A stretch of 64,000 bases of DNA from Linnemannia elongata (GCA_036320915.1 JAXBDG010000017.1:62001-126000), one strand, 5' to 3'. Numbered from the stretch's first letter, positions 31,701-43,609 are shown. Program-made: numbers and translations. The notes: generated by a model not told the origin, from the sequence alone.

Positions 31701-33916
31701 ACTATGCTCAGTTCCAGGGCGCCAACTTGACAGGTGTCAACCTCGCGCGGAGTTGGCTAAGGCAAGTGGATATGAGCGGCGCACAGATGCATGGCGTGAG
31801 GTTTGGAGAGCTACCCTACCTCGCAGGAGAGGGTCTTACTTCTGCCTGTAGTTATTCGCCTGACGGAAAGTTGCTTGCTGTCTCCCTGTGGAGAGGGATC
31901 AGTGACATTTACATTGACGTTTACGAAACAACAACATGGTCAAAGCTCCGCGAGCTCAGAGGACATGTGAGAGGGATCAACGACGTTACATTTTCGGCTG
32001 ATAGTCTGCGCATCGTTTCTGCGGGCAAGGACAAGACGGCCCGGGTGTGGGAGAGTAATGGTGGTGTGGAGGCGGTGTTGGTCTTGGAAGGGCACGCCAG
32101 CAGTTTGTTCGGCGCGTCGTTTTCTCCATGTGGCAAGAAAGTCGTTTCTTGCAGCTCCGATAAGACGATTCGGTTGTGGGATGCGCAGACAGGAGAGTGT
32201 CTTTTGGTTTTGGAGGGACATACCGGTATCGTCGGAAGTGTTCGATTCTCGGTCGATGGGCGGACTCTCGTCTCGGGGAGCGATGATCAGACGATTAGGT
32301 TCTGGAACGCCGAGACCGGGGAGCCAGCCGCTGTTTGGACGTCTCCAGTTGGGGCTGTGAGATGTCTTGATTACTCGCCCAATGGACGATGGATTGCTAC
32401 AGGTCATGACTATGGTGTCGCGCTGCTCTGGGATACCGCAAGCGGAGAACCGAATGCCAACCTGTATGGCCATACCCACGGTCTCACAAGTGTTGTTTTC
32501 TCGTCCAGTAGCCAGTGGCTCGCTTCCTCTGCCAATGATCGATCTGTCAAGCTGTGGGATGTGTCGTCAGGGACGCTCATTGCTACCTTGAACGGTCACA
32601 ATGGCGTTGTCTATCAGGTTGACTTTGCTAAGAACGAGCGCCAGATCGCGTCGGTGGGTGGAGACAAGAAGGTTCGCCTGTGGGATGTCAATTCGAACGA
32701 GTCGATGTCGTCGAGTCTCGAGGCACCGTCACCACACCACCAACGCGTCAGTAGTGTTGCGCTAGCTTATGCCCTTGATGGAGGTGCTATTTTTACTATT
32801 GACAACGACCTGATCATTCGGCGGTGGGTTCGCGAAGCACTGGCAGGTGAAGGAGGAGGAGTGGGGGAAGGATTAAACGTGTCTGATCTCTACACCGACG
32901 ACACTGAGGATGCGTTCTTCCTTTGGTGTGCAACCTTTTCGCCGAATAACCGCCAGATCGCCGCCAGCTTTGACGAAGGTCCTATTCGATTGGCGAGCGT
33001 GCAACCGGGCCCTGATACCGCACCTGCTACGCGCTTGAAAGGCCATCTTCGGGCTGTGACGACTATGACCTACTCCTCGTGTGGTCGTTGGCTCCTCTCT
33101 GCTTGTTTGGACAAGGCAGTTCGGTTGTGGGATCTGCATGAAGATGGTTCGGCCCTGGGACAAAGGGGGCATGTTCTTGTGCAGCTGGAGGAGTGTGATA
33201 TGGCTGAAATTAAGGCTGTAGCCTTTTCACCTACTAGGCACCAACTTGCGGTTGGGTTTTCTACCGGCACCGTGTCATTGTTTGATCCTGTCTCGAAGGT
33301 GCTTGTTGTTGCGTCCAAGAAGAAGCTGCAGGCCGGTAGTCATGGTGATCGTCATCTTGTATTGAAGTACTCTCCGAGCGGGCGTCAGTTGGCGATGGGT
33401 ACTGCCACGGGGTCGATCTACCTCTGGAACGTTTTTCAGTCGGCGGTGGAAAGGGAAACAGAGGAGGAGCCTGGTGTATTGGCTCAGCTGTTGGAGGGAC
33501 CCCAGGAGATCAGCGCGCTCGCCTACTCGCCCTGCGGTACCTGGATCGCCTCTGGCAGCATTGACGAGACCGTTCGACTCTGGCATCGCCAGTCGGAGGA
33601 AGAGAACACCTGGTCGTGTGTATCTGTGGTCCGTGGGTTTTTTGGACCCATTCAGGATATTGCCTGGAACCCGGTTGTGCCGATGGAGTTTGTGACGGCT
33701 TGCAAGGATGGGTCTGTTCGCGTCTGGGGCGTGTTGCCGGGAGTTGGTGGTAAAGATATGAGTAAGGGGGAGGGGGTTGAGGTTCGATTCCTGTGGGGCT
33801 CTGATTTAAAGATACTGTGTGCGGCGGATATGAAGTTGGAGGGAGTTGTGGGGCTGGATGAGATGAACCGCAAATTGTTGGTACAACGCGGTGCTGTTGA
33901 GACTTTGAAGGCATGA
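28727..33916 (+). CDS. STAND/NLR-like protein: helical N-terminus, NACHT, pentapeptide repeats, WD40 propellers
   Basis: An intronless 1,729-residue frame. Residues about 40-480 are helical and ARM-like with no recognised effector domain. The NACHT NTPase follows: Walker A GDSGAGKST at 546-554, Walker B LVLICDGYDE with D618, and ISCRTQYL further on. Residues about 970-1025 carry pentapeptide-type A-D/N-L repeats (FRGADLRGIKVPGADLS). From about residue 1050 to 1690 there are roughly 13-14 WD40 repeats (such as KTIRLWDAQTGECL), enough for two seven-bladed propellers. This is an Apaf-1-like order (NTPase then WD40). Fungal STAND proteins act in non-self recognition, heterokaryon incompatibility or immunity-like death, but function here is inference. 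The lack of a HET, HeLo or other N-terminal effector is notable. Confidence 0.9.
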   Translation: MTQDARPTSPRPSVDINDAVSTIADPASKNNSPPDPGLEFLHWNYPNFPKPAIRTELPQNLGRIEKSEQLVYWCSLLLQRNYSSPSLVKAERKWLEGMDKDSTEQDRLRWIATRMVEVFISNVASRSSVEIAEIISLGPILEKEPYRKLLSSIIAAFDDALLLDVTLLQGLVQLVQSNSPGYLEADDFIKILSILRVRLQGTHGQSSEYSYQLVIAVSRVLDVMAEHGVKGLDRVVEHEPLAGVLSPLKGSSDPYMMYQACYAFQALQYVPDNETPLQAILRQSAGVAKDLVNITALTHLDLGAILEGLTSFQCAAFSSTFDTASTVYSGASSLLESGRCVLEALKEKYGTGKKQPWYAAIRAAHALAQAGQMKDFNRFICEAPCRRDPLFQWGISQMLLEMTRDAAWDHDTRERARCLLLGLRTRDPEWNRDESLRIYLLRAMSQFANPDGEVFNGNTSGIRYPMRNHLPPPTSSPLLARVLDIPDVEYDLEGLKLQRLGERKKGVYIPPQAKPSLKAGDDTLFPLMEKVLEFLASNRQVLLLLGDSGAGKSTFNLELEHTLWMNYKKYGPIPLYINLPTIDDPAHDLIEKQLQHHNFNEEQIREMKLYRKLVLICDGYDESQLKVNIHTTNQFNQPGQWNVKIVISCRTQYLGQDYRYRFQPLPVNRYETTATDLFQEAVVAAFTKGQIQQYVEEYVKELPSHDLFQYQAPWTVQEYMETLINIPHLMDLVSNPFLLTLALDALPSVVEANKDFSSIRITRVQLYDSFVKRWLKVNRKRLEGSPLSAQEREELDLLIEDNFSYHGIHYQKDLSRAIFMDHAGNPIVTYTHLRDKNTWKASFFSPSGQAKLLRESSTVMRSGGHFRFLHRSLLEYFYSRTIFDPMDYNADAEGMEEREQVYDFRTCLARRSIIEEPSIVQFLAERVLQDPPFQQQLQDVIEESKSDVEVESNQCAAANAITILVKAGVDFRGADLRGIKVPGADLSDGQFDYAQFQGANLTGVNLARSWLRQVDMSGAQMHGVRFGELPYLAGEGLTSACSYSPDGKLLAVSLWRGISDIYIDVYETTTWSKLRELRGHVRGINDVTFSADSLRIVSAGKDKTARVWESNGGVEAVLVLEGHASSLFGASFSPCGKKVVSCSSDKTIRLWDAQTGECLLVLEGHTGIVGSVRFSVDGRTLVSGSDDQTIRFWNAETGEPAAVWTSPVGAVRCLDYSPNGRWIATGHDYGVALLWDTASGEPNANLYGHTHGLTSVVFSSSSQWLASSANDRSVKLWDVSSGTLIATLNGHNGVVYQVDFAKNERQIASVGGDKKVRLWDVNSNESMSSSLEAPSPHHQRVSSVALAYALDGGAIFTIDNDLIIRRWVREALAGEGGGVGEGLNVSDLYTDDTEDAFFLWCATFSPNNRQIAASFDEGPIRLASVQPGPDTAPATRLKGHLRAVTTMTYSSCGRWLLSACLDKAVRLWDLHEDGSALGQRGHVLVQLEECDMAEIKAVAFSPTRHQLAVGFSTGTVSLFDPVSKVLVVASKKKLQAGSHGDRHLVLKYSPSGRQLAMGTATGSIYLWNVFQSAVERETEEEPGVLAQLLEGPQEISALAYSPCGTWIASGSIDETVRLWHRQSEEENTWSCVSVVRGFFGPIQDIAWNPVVPMEFVTACKDGSVRVWGVLPGVGGKDMSKGEGVEVRFLWGSDLKILCAADMKLEGVVGLDEMNRKLLVQRGAVETLKA

Positions 33917-34585
33917 TGATGGAGGAAGCTTCTTGTTGCATGATGAGGGGTAATTGGGTCGACATTTGGTCTGGAAGAAATAAACAGCACTCTGATAAAT
34001 TGCAAGGGAAAATATGAATGCATGTACTAGGCCTGTTGTGCTGTTGACGAATATGCATTGGGAATGGCATTTGTAGACTCTCAAATCACACACTAGGAGC
34101 TATGCTCTATATCCCCGCGCCTTCTTTGCTGTCCAGGATAAGAATACTGCGGTCAAAAAGCGCAAACACACCAGACCAAATCAGCAGACAATTCTCTCCC
34201 TCTCTTCTTCTTTTCTTCGTCCCTTCCAACTCTTCCTTCTCTCTCAGCAGCTCCTTCTTTCACACTCATTCACTTGCAGTACATCGCTTTTGCCCTATTC
34301 CTCTATCCCTATAATCGGATCATTCAACTTGCATTCCCCTTCCTATTCATCGCTCTTTGATGTGGAACAACAGATTTCGACACGTGTCAAGGTTTTCCCC
34401 AGCAGGGGGTTCGCGCACTTGGTAGATTTCCACCGCGGTTGCTGCAGATGATATCGAAGATAGTAGCAAAACGTGCACCTACTTCAAGGATGTTCAAGGG
34501 CACAGACACACACACACGATTGCTCTGAGGCAGCACACATCTTGTTTATTGTATAACTAGGATACACTGCTGTCGCACGACTGTA
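33917..34585. other. convergent spacer between the STAND and DIP2-like genes
   Basis: Contains a CT-rich block (about 34195-34320), repeat copy B (34394-34478), and a TTTATT at 34545-34550 that reads AATAAA for the minus-strand DIP2-like gene. Confidence 0.6.
34394..34478. repeat. dispersed ~88-bp repeat, copy B
   Basis: Second copy of the element at 27521-27610, same orientation, in the spacer downstream of the STAND gene. It keeps AGCAGGGGGTTCGCGCAC, CACCGCGGTTGCTGCA and AAAACGTGC. Confidence 0.85.
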
Positions 34586-37500
34586 CTAACCGGGGAGAGG
34601 AGAAGACCTGGCGCCGCTGGGAAAGATCGACCCAACAAACGCCTGAACAGTCCGGACAGACCGCAGTGATGATAGCCTCGTAGACCGACGACGGTTTTTC
34701 AAGGGAGATCCAGGTAAAGGACGATCATCATCCAACCGCTCAATAATATCCTCGCCGCCACAACGCGAGATCGATGACGATGCTGATGATGATGGGGTCG
34801 TGGTCGCACTGGACCTCTGCGACGATTCTGAATAAGAATATGTAGAAGAGTGTTTAAAAGCAGACAAGGATCCTGTCATCGCTGATACCGCCGCTGACTC
34901 GGCAGGTACAGGTGTGAAGGACCATGTGCCGTTCAAGGAGAGTAACAGGTCGCCTGTCGAGCGACGATGCAGTAGCTGTTGTGCTTTCTGCTGTTGCTGG
35001 TGGTCCTGAATTGGTGGTACATTAAGTACGGCTAGCGATCCACGCGAATAATGGATGTAGAGCAACGGCCTATCTCACAAAATAAAGATGCAAGCATATC
35101 CGCCTTGCCTCGTTAGTGTCTTCCCTTCTTGATTGATCTACGTTGACCACTAAAAACACTTCCATAGCTTTACATTTTGGTACTCATGAAGAGTGAGAGC
35201 ATCTTGCCACGCTGCTTCTCACGGAACGGGGTCTTGGCTAGCACACCCTCGGTAACAAAGGCCACCACATCTGGCATAAATCCGTGACGATGTACAACCT
35301 CGTGCATCACACAGAGGGCCTGGCTCATCAATGTGTTGCTGCTTGGAGACTCCGCCTGTTGGACAGTGACGACACAGACGACCGCTTCCTCTGCCTGGAA
35401 CACAATGCTATATCGATAGGAATGAAATGGCATTTAGTTAGAGTCATCTTATAAGAAAGAAAAGAAAACGACTGACAATTCGATCTGCTTAGAGATGATC
35501 ATACCTTCCACCAGGTGCAAAGTTAGAGTGGGCACCCTCGATGGTCTTCTCCACATCGACAGGGAAATGGAGTAAGCCCTGTACCTCAAAGGTTTCTCCA
35601 ATGGGTCCTAACACAAACAACAAGCTGGTTGACTGTCCACCATTGAATTCTGGAGTGGAATAGTTCCACAAGAACCCAATCTCCCCTGTACGGACATACG
35701 CTTTAGACCCAAGTTGCTTCTGCTGCTTTTCTTGGTGCTGTTGTTGTTTATATCCACTGACGCCACTACCGCTGTCAATGGCTGGTCTTGGGGCAATTCT
35801 GGCGTTGAATTTGTTCTTTGTGATTTCAATCATCGCGTCAGAGCCTTCTACGCTTGATGTCGATAAGGAGGTGGAGGTGCGGCCGATATAGGGTTGGACG
35901 TTAGCCTCCGAAGAGACCCAAATCTCGCCAATCTCGTGGGAGAGACATATCTCTGACGTCTCTGGATTCACAATCGCCACCGTCGTTCCACACACCGGCT
36001 AATTTGTGAAAAGCAAGAACGTTAGAGTTCCTGTGACATAATTTGCTGACAACTGTTGAAAATGTGCGATAACAATAAAAGTAGGTGAACAAAAAAACCT
36101 TACGATGCCACTGTCTTCGATCCATATACCGGTGGGGTCGTCATGTTCAGTCGTCACCTCGACCAGACCGCGTCTCAGAGCATTGAGAGAGATGTGCAAA
36201 CGCACCGGCTCAATGTCCATAGACGACCGCGTGGTTATGAGCGGATTAACCAAATGGCCAAACATCCCGTCCAGTCGCGTTCTTTCGAGGTCATTGCCCG
36301 ATCTGGTAAGCGAGGATGCATACAATGACGATGAGATGCGGGAAGGAGCCACGGAGGAGAGGGGACAGAACTGAGTCTCGAGTGTTCTGATGGTGTCGAG
36401 GTTGGGTCTGCTGTCGGAGGTGACAAGGAAATTGTGGACGGATGGGAGGTTGATAGGGGATGAGGAGTGGACTGGCGAAGCGAGTGGGGATGGGTACTGG
36501 TAGGGGGATAGCATTGAGGCTAGTGAGAGTGCTTCATGGCCGCTTCCAAAGGATAGCTCCACCATCGCACAGTCCACCAACATATCGCGTGCTATAGCAT
36601 GTACGTACAAAGACAAAGGTGAGGACTCGACAGTTTGTGCGCTGTCCGACATGGTGCAAACATGCGCCAAAAAAAATTTACAACTCTTACCATTAAAGGA
36701 CTTGACAGCCTCCAAGTAGAGCTGGGGCCTGGCTTCAAAATCAACAAAAGGAATCAGGACGGTAGGTGCGCCAATGTAGACGCCAATAGCACATGCCAGC
36801 AATAAATCCAGCCCCACGAAAGACCTGGCACACGAAACAACAGGCTTCCCGCCCTGGAATTGGCACTGAACTTTTAGTGTCCGAGTCTGAGCCATTAACC
36901 CAGCATGGTTCACCTTAACAAGAGTCCGTCTCCGGTCAGTCGAATAATGGACTGCAATCAGCGCAGGCGCAGTTCTGAGGAGCGCGCTCTTGGGAGGCGT
37001 CAAGAAGCCTGATTCGTGCCCTAGGTTTCGGCAGTGCCTCTTGGGGATCTTGGGGGCCTTGGAGATGTTGAAGATTGTGGGGACGGCGGTGTCTTGACGG
37101 GCACCAATGTATGCCTTCATCTGTGCTTGGGCTGGTTTCAGCTTCATGACTTCTTCAGTAAAGCTGTTACCGAGAAGGCAGGTCTCACTGCTGCTGCAGC
37201 CGAGCTCGCTCAAGAGTCCCATGAGGAGTGAAATATCTTCGAAGAGTCTTGTGGGCTCTGGGGCGGGGACGGGGATAGGGACCAGGCCCAGGAGCCAAAC
37301 TGCGTAGAGAGTTGCAATAAAGTCAATCGATCCTGTGCGGAAGAGGAGGACGACTTTGTCGCCTTGCTGGAATACGCCTTTCTTGTCAACGTATGCCGCG
37401 ATCCGGACTACTTTTGCGCCAAATTTGCGAAATGTCCATGACCTGGTTCTTCCTACACCTCCTACTATAGAGTCTTTGCTGCTTTCCGCCGGCTGCTGTT

Positions 37501-40500
37501 GAGGTTGTTGTTGAAGCTGAAGGGGATAGAATGAGAAATGGTCGCCGTTCTGTTGTTGGCTGCCGAGAGTTTGGAAGGCAATCTCGTCAGGGGTCATCAA
37601 GGACCGCCAAACAAGCAAGTCGGCCAAGCTCCGGAACTGTGAAAGATCGATTTTTGACCGTTCGTCATGAACCTCCTTGGGGTAATCGCAGCTCGAGTAC
37701 TGGATTGTCCGTGTGTGCGCCGGCATGATTGCCTCACGAGCATCTAACGCGTCTATGACATGTTTATGAAGCAATGACTTGTTAATCAAAGAGCATCCGA
37801 TGTGTACTTCCGCAATAAGGCAGCACAAAGGCGTGAAATTAAATATATGAGGCTTACCAGATCCCCATATTCCGCCCGCGACATCATCACCCACTGGCAA
37901 GTTCAAAAGTGTGTCCTCAGTCGAAGTCCAAAGGTACGTAAGAGCCAATTGACCCGACTCAAGCATCTTTCGACAGACGACTGGATGGATCCGAGACTTG
38001 CCATGGCGCAGAGCCCGCGGGAGACTACCTGGAACCGCAATGGCGATGCAGTACAGTGACAGGCCGTGGTAGTCCAACATGGCCTGACGGATATAATCAG
38101 CAAGCCTAACCGCGTCTGCTCGTTGGTGAGCCCGTGGCGTTTCTGCGCAGATCACAGGAACGTGCTCCTTGTTCACTATACATTCAAAAGTCGTGCTATT
38201 GTATTGGACAGGGAGGCGATTAGTCCATGTTGTTTATAGCCGCCTTGGTTAACATGATATTTGAGAAAGTGGAGGTCGACAAAAAGAGTGAATATACCAT
38301 GCTGAGAACCCAACGATTTTCTCCAGAACTGTATTGACAAGGTCAAGTGCGTAATGATGTTCAGTGACCAGGGTCTGAGGCACTACAGATCTTTGCACAA
38401 CCTGATAGGACTTCACCTCAAGAGCGGCGATATCAAGTACAGGAATATCCTGCTGAATTCGATCCTCAGTATGCCCAAACACGACTACACGTCCCTCAAT
38501 CAACCCTGCCATCAGGCCCGTTCGAAGAAACCCGGCTGGTACTGGGTCATACACTGCTGACACAACTGTCCCTGCTTCGTCTTCTCCAGTAGAGGACGAA
38601 ATTGTTGAGACAGTTAATGGCAGTGCATGGAAGGTCGATTGAGAGCGCTTAGGGAGGTCCCAGAATCCAAAGGGTATCGAAGGGGAGTCGATCCAAATCT
38701 CGCCGACCCTGTTGGGTGCACAAAGTTCCGTTGTTTCTGGATCCACTATCACCATTGTTGCTATTTCGAAAGGGTTGAAACGAAGGGAGACAGATCAAAA
38801 AGGAGTGAGTTTCTATTGTCAGTTGAGCCACTATTGGCCGCGGTTTTCAGGTCTGTGCGTCGATGTTGATATTGCGTTACCTTGAGGTGATGCGTATCCG
38901 AAGGCGGAGACAAGAATGACACCCATCTCTGATGCCTTGTCAACCGCATCCTGTCCAGTCGCCAGCACCTCAATCCAGCCGGTCTTCAATGCCTCCCGAC
39001 TCAACAGATAAAAACACCTCGTCTCGGCATTGGATGAGTGTCGTCGCAAATGCTTTCGTTGTTGACCTTCTTGACTTTGATCGAAATGAAACTCGAAACC
39101 GAGTTTGTCAGTGCCAGCAGGGAAGGGGAGGTAGTCTCTCATGCTGAGGATCATTCCTCCATGCTCGGGTAGAGAACACATGGGGACAACAATCTGCTCA
39201 GCAGAAGGCACACCAAGTGGCCCAAGGACTCTTGTTGCGAGATCGGCGTCTAGTTGTGGTCGGACCATCACGGTGTCGATCAAGAAGGCCTCTAGCTGCT
39301 TGAGGTGACTAGGCTCATTCTCTTGCGAAGTAGACGAGGGCGAAGAGGGCAGCGATGCAGGTGCAACTCTTGAGATGGAAGAACAATCTTGAATCAACTC
39401 ACGAACACCTTGATAGTCTCCAAGCGCCAGTGTGGCTCCGTATCGATGCGCACACTGCTCCCAAAGTCCGGCGGTCTCGGTGACTCCACTGTGCAAGAAC
39501 ACGGTATGGTTTCCGCGATAGACACCAAGCAGCCCTCCCAGGATGAGACCCACTTGTTGACGCGGTTCCAACCACGAGAGTACGACATCTGCAGGCTCTT
39601 GCCGTTGGTGACTTGCTGGGGTCAAGACCGAGGGCATAGGAGATTGAGGAGATTGGAGCATCGATATGTCCTCGCTAGATGCAGCTGTCGCAAGGTGGAG
39701 TTTGTGGCGTTGCTGTCTCTTGGGGTTGGATTCAAGCGAGTCGGAGATAGCTCGACATTGAGCCAAGATGGTGCGGTGGCTGATGGCGACGCCCTTGAGC
39801 TCACCGTTGTGAGATTTCGTGTACTCAATGTATGCTATTTCTGGCAGTGAAGTCACGTCGTCGATGAGCGGGGAAGAACTAGTGGTAGAGGGTGCTGTAC
39901 TGGTGAGGGAGGAAGGCTGTGTTAAAGATGACGACGAGGAAGTGGTGGTTGTAGTGGATGAGAATAAAGTGTTGTCGTTGTTGCTGCTGTATGTCGTAGG
40001 GTCAGTGCTCCAGGTTCCGTCCCCCTTGGACCCTCCCTTTCTCCCATTACCACTACGCCCTCCCGTATCCGAGGCTGCTGCTGCCAAGGTATCAGTTTTC
40101 CACCAAGTAACGCTCTCTGACCAGTTGATACTCTCCTGCCCCTGTCCCTTCATCCCTCGACGCTCGCTCTGCACTCTAGTCAACACTCTATAGTTATGCT
40201 CGGTCGTAAGGGCCAGCTTTGCCTTTGCGTGGGCTAGGATATAGGTCATCTCTTCAAACTGATCAATACTATTGATCGGGACTGCGGTCATACCGGCCAT
40301 CTGGCATCCAAAGAACGCTGCCAGGAAATCGAGCATTTCACTCTTGCGGAACACCAGAGCCACTCGAGGACCGCCACCTCCATCGTTGGCGTTCTGAGTG
40401 TGCGGTGCTTTTAGATCGGTTTTGGTGAGGAGGACGTGCCGGACCTTGTCGGCCCGATCCAAGAGCATTTCCCAGGACCAACTATCTACCTCATGACCGA

Positions 40501-40957
40501 GCTGTCCAACGACTGTGAAGGCCTTTTTGGTTGATCCGCCGGGAAAGGGGGTGGATTCGGTGGTGGTATGGCTAGAAGTTGAACCTCTGAATCTTAGGAG
40601 GTCGACAAGGCTGTTGAAGGCACGAGTATCGATTGTGTTGGCGACGGCGTTGGTGTTGGTATATGCCAGTGTATTTATGTTAGTCATAGTGTGTGTAACC
40701 ATTGTAGCTGGTAAGGGAGACGAGGGAGATGATAGGAAAACGGAATTATGCTTTTGCTGTGAGGAAGCAGAAAAAGACATGGAAGAGGATCCGTGGAGGA
40801 AAAGGGGGAAGGAAAGCGGCGAAAATGGCGGCGTCTTTTGAATGGACCGAGGATCCAGTGGTAACATCTGCTTTCCAGTCAGAGCAAGAAACGCGTCGTC
40901 CGTATCTATATCTGAGAAAACAGTCGGTGATTTTTGGAGAGTGTCGGGCATTAACAT
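34586..40957 (-). CDS. DIP2/Cmr2 (CPS1)-type protein with two adenylate-forming-like domains
   Basis: Eight exons, 40957-38881, 38760-38298, 38195-37858, 37752-36691, 36591-36104, 35998-35505, 35407-35174 and 35069-34586, all phase-consistent, give 1,879 residues. Two AMP-binding/FAAL-like modules are visible. The first (about 70-960) has WSWEMLLDRADKVRH, VALVFRKSEMLDFLAAFFGC and MTAVPINSIDQFEE, and ends near VGEIWIDSPSIPFGF and VNKEHVPVICAETPRA. The second (about 1000-1720) has WTFRKFGAKVVRIAAYVDKK, VVLLFRTGSIDFIATLYAVW and GLVPIPVPAPEPTRL, and later IGEIWV and PFREKQRGKML. DIP2 proteins control diacylglycerol and lipid balance and were first noted in fungi as CPS1, required for virulence in some species. 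No N-terminal DMAP1-binding domain is visible; residues 1-70 and the Ser-rich final 150 residues look disordered. A large Ser/Thr/Gly-rich insertion lies around residues 260-360. Confidence 0.9.
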
Positions 40958-43609
40958 ACACGGTGCAGATCAGGAATTATTATTTTTTTTTTGCGGGGAC
41001 GTAGGGGGTTGGGATGAGAGAGGAGAGATAGGAAGGAAAGAAGGGCGGAGGGATGGTAAAGCCATATGATAAGGTACGGTTATTATTAGACGACGACTCT
41101 AGAGGGTAGTAACAAGTTGTATGGTCCATTTGCATTTGTGTTTTGCTTTGTTGTATTAAGCAATTATTGTATTCTTTTTACCTGATCTGGCATGACAGGA
41201 AGCACGTTGTGAATTGAGTGGTGAGGAATGCTGCTCGGGGGTAAAACGGGAGACTGGCAATTGTTTCTCTCCCGTGCTGTGCTGAACACTGGATCCTGTA
41301 GGATTGGTGTCTAAGGTGCGAGAGATATATATGACGTTGATATATTGATGGGACGCGACGTTGATACGAGAATTGATGAGTGATGACAAATTATGAAAAG
41401 TGATGAGACAAATAAACACTTTTTGGGCGAAGACGCCATCAGGGATGGAAGACAAAAAGAAGGTTCATTCGTAATGGAAAGAAGGTATTCAACTCTACAC
41501 CGGTCGTGTGGACAAGGATGGGACACAAAAAAAATTGGTGCCTATTTTGTACCTTGTGGTATCTGGGGTCCAATGTAATTTGTCGCTCTAGCGTTGGAGC
41601 GAAAGGAAGAGGAAGATGTTTCGTATCGAAGTGAGGTGTCGATGATAAGGGAAGACATCGCTGAGGTGTTGTTGGCGATGGCGAAATGATGAATGAAACT
41701 TAATGACAAAAAGTGGGGTTAAAATTAGAAGGAGTGTCGAGGTTGGTGGCCAGGGCTAGAAAAAAAATGTAAGTTGAAAGGGTGGTCGTGAGGGTTACCA
41801 AAATGGACGGCCAAGTTGGAAAAGTGATGTGCAGCGGTGAAAAAACACGCCAAGCTTGCCGGGAGATCTTCCTTACATGCAATATAGTGGCTTGATATAT
41901 AAGGGACCTTGACTGCAACGACACCGTCGTAGGGGAAAGTAGAGAGTGAAGGGAAGGCAGAAGAATGAATGAAGGAGGCAGAGTGACGATATGCAGGGTG
42001 AGCGCAAGATTAACAAACGTGAAATAGCGAGGAGGGAGCGAGCAAGATGTCTCGTAGGAGGGTCAGAGCGATCAGAGGGTGAACAGAAATAAGAAAGACG
42101 TCGGAAAAGGCAGTGAAAGGATGAGAAAGAGAGGTGTGTTGAAATAGGAAATCGGGTAATAAAGAGGTTGTCGATGCTGGTTAATGGGACCCAGAGCCAA
42201 AGGAATAAATAACGAAAGAGAAGTGATGAGCTGGGAAGAGAAGGAAGGGCGTAAAAACAGAACCCAGACTAAACGGATAGTGTTGGCAAAAAACCATGGA
42301 GGCAGCATGAGAAAACGCTGGGATGTGCTCCGATAGGCTTGATTACTCGTCCGCTCGCCGGTACTCTACCAGAGCATTGGTTGTTTTCCCATCCACTTCC
42401 CTTCTTACTCTCACGAAAGTATCCCTTGCTCATTCGGCGAAGTCAGATGGAAGAAGAGTCAACACTGGAAGGAGGTTTGATAATTCTTTTTCCAGCCAAA
42501 TGGATATATAGGTAGATAGAGCACGGCCATGAGGAGTAAGTACGTGAGGAGAAAGGGGTGGAGACTCAAAAAAAAAGAGAGGGTAAGGGGAAGAGGGAAA
42601 GGAAGGAAGGGGATAATGGGCTGGAATGGGTGACAGCCCAAGGCGAGGAAAAAAAAGACGGAGATAGAGGCAAAGTGCAAAAAGTTTTCATGTCCCATAT
42701 TCGTATGATCCTAAATCACCGTAGGCTCGCAAGGTAGGAGCGTGAGGGTGGGTCGAAGAGGTCATCAATACTCATTTTCTTCTTTCTGTTTTTTGTTTTC
42801 TGCGTTGTTGTGTAATAAGATCCATGGAAGAACATCGGATGGGCGCTTGTGTGGTTGGCTTGCCAGACAACTGGGGCACTGTACAATGGAGTTCTCCTTT
42901 CTCTCTTTCCCTCATCCACGCATGCGTCATCCAAAAGAGTTCGCTTTTACTGAAAAGATTCACTTTGAACGATTGGGTTCGCGTCGAGTCACTTTCTGTG
43001 CATCCTCACGAACACTTACGAACACACACTGCATTTCATGGTGCAGCTAACAAAAACACCAAATCTCGTGCCAGGTCAAAGAGAAGTTATTTCCTATGGT
43101 CATTAGAATGGAGTGCGGAGAGAACAAGACGACGATAATGATGATGAGGGCTGTGTGAGCTTTGCTCTCCTCTTTTCCTCTTATACTCTTGGGAGCACTA
43201 GTGTTGATCGAATGTCCATGCGCCGAGGCAGCCTTTTCATTTTTCTTGCTTAGGTTGCCATGTGCCGAAACGACTGGCATAGCGACACTCTCCCGACATT
43301 CCATTTTGTGCCATCGGCTGGCTCTCCTTGCTCGCACATCACCTCCTTGAAAAATGTGAAAGGAACAAGGGTAGATTCACTTATAGAAGGAAAGATACTC
43401 GTAGAGAAAGCGGACATTACTATCATTAGAGGGCAATTAGCACTTTCACACTTAGTGTGTTCCTGAGTGGAAATCGAATGACAATACATAGTCAATAAAG
43501 CTCTCGCCTTCGATGCCCATGTGCAATAGACTAATTTGATATTGTTTTCTTTTATTTTTCTTTCAGTTTGGACGTTAATTCACAAATTGAGGCGAACAGA
43601 TGATATGAC
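40958..43609. other. 2.65-kb upstream region of the DIP2-like gene
   Basis: Purine-rich on the + strand (pyrimidine-rich in the sense of the DIP2-like gene) over about 41580-42700, consistent with a long promoter/leader. 42770-43600 is ordinary AT-rich sequence downstream of the Rtr1-like gene. No convincing coding frame, tRNA or repeat. Confidence 0.55.
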
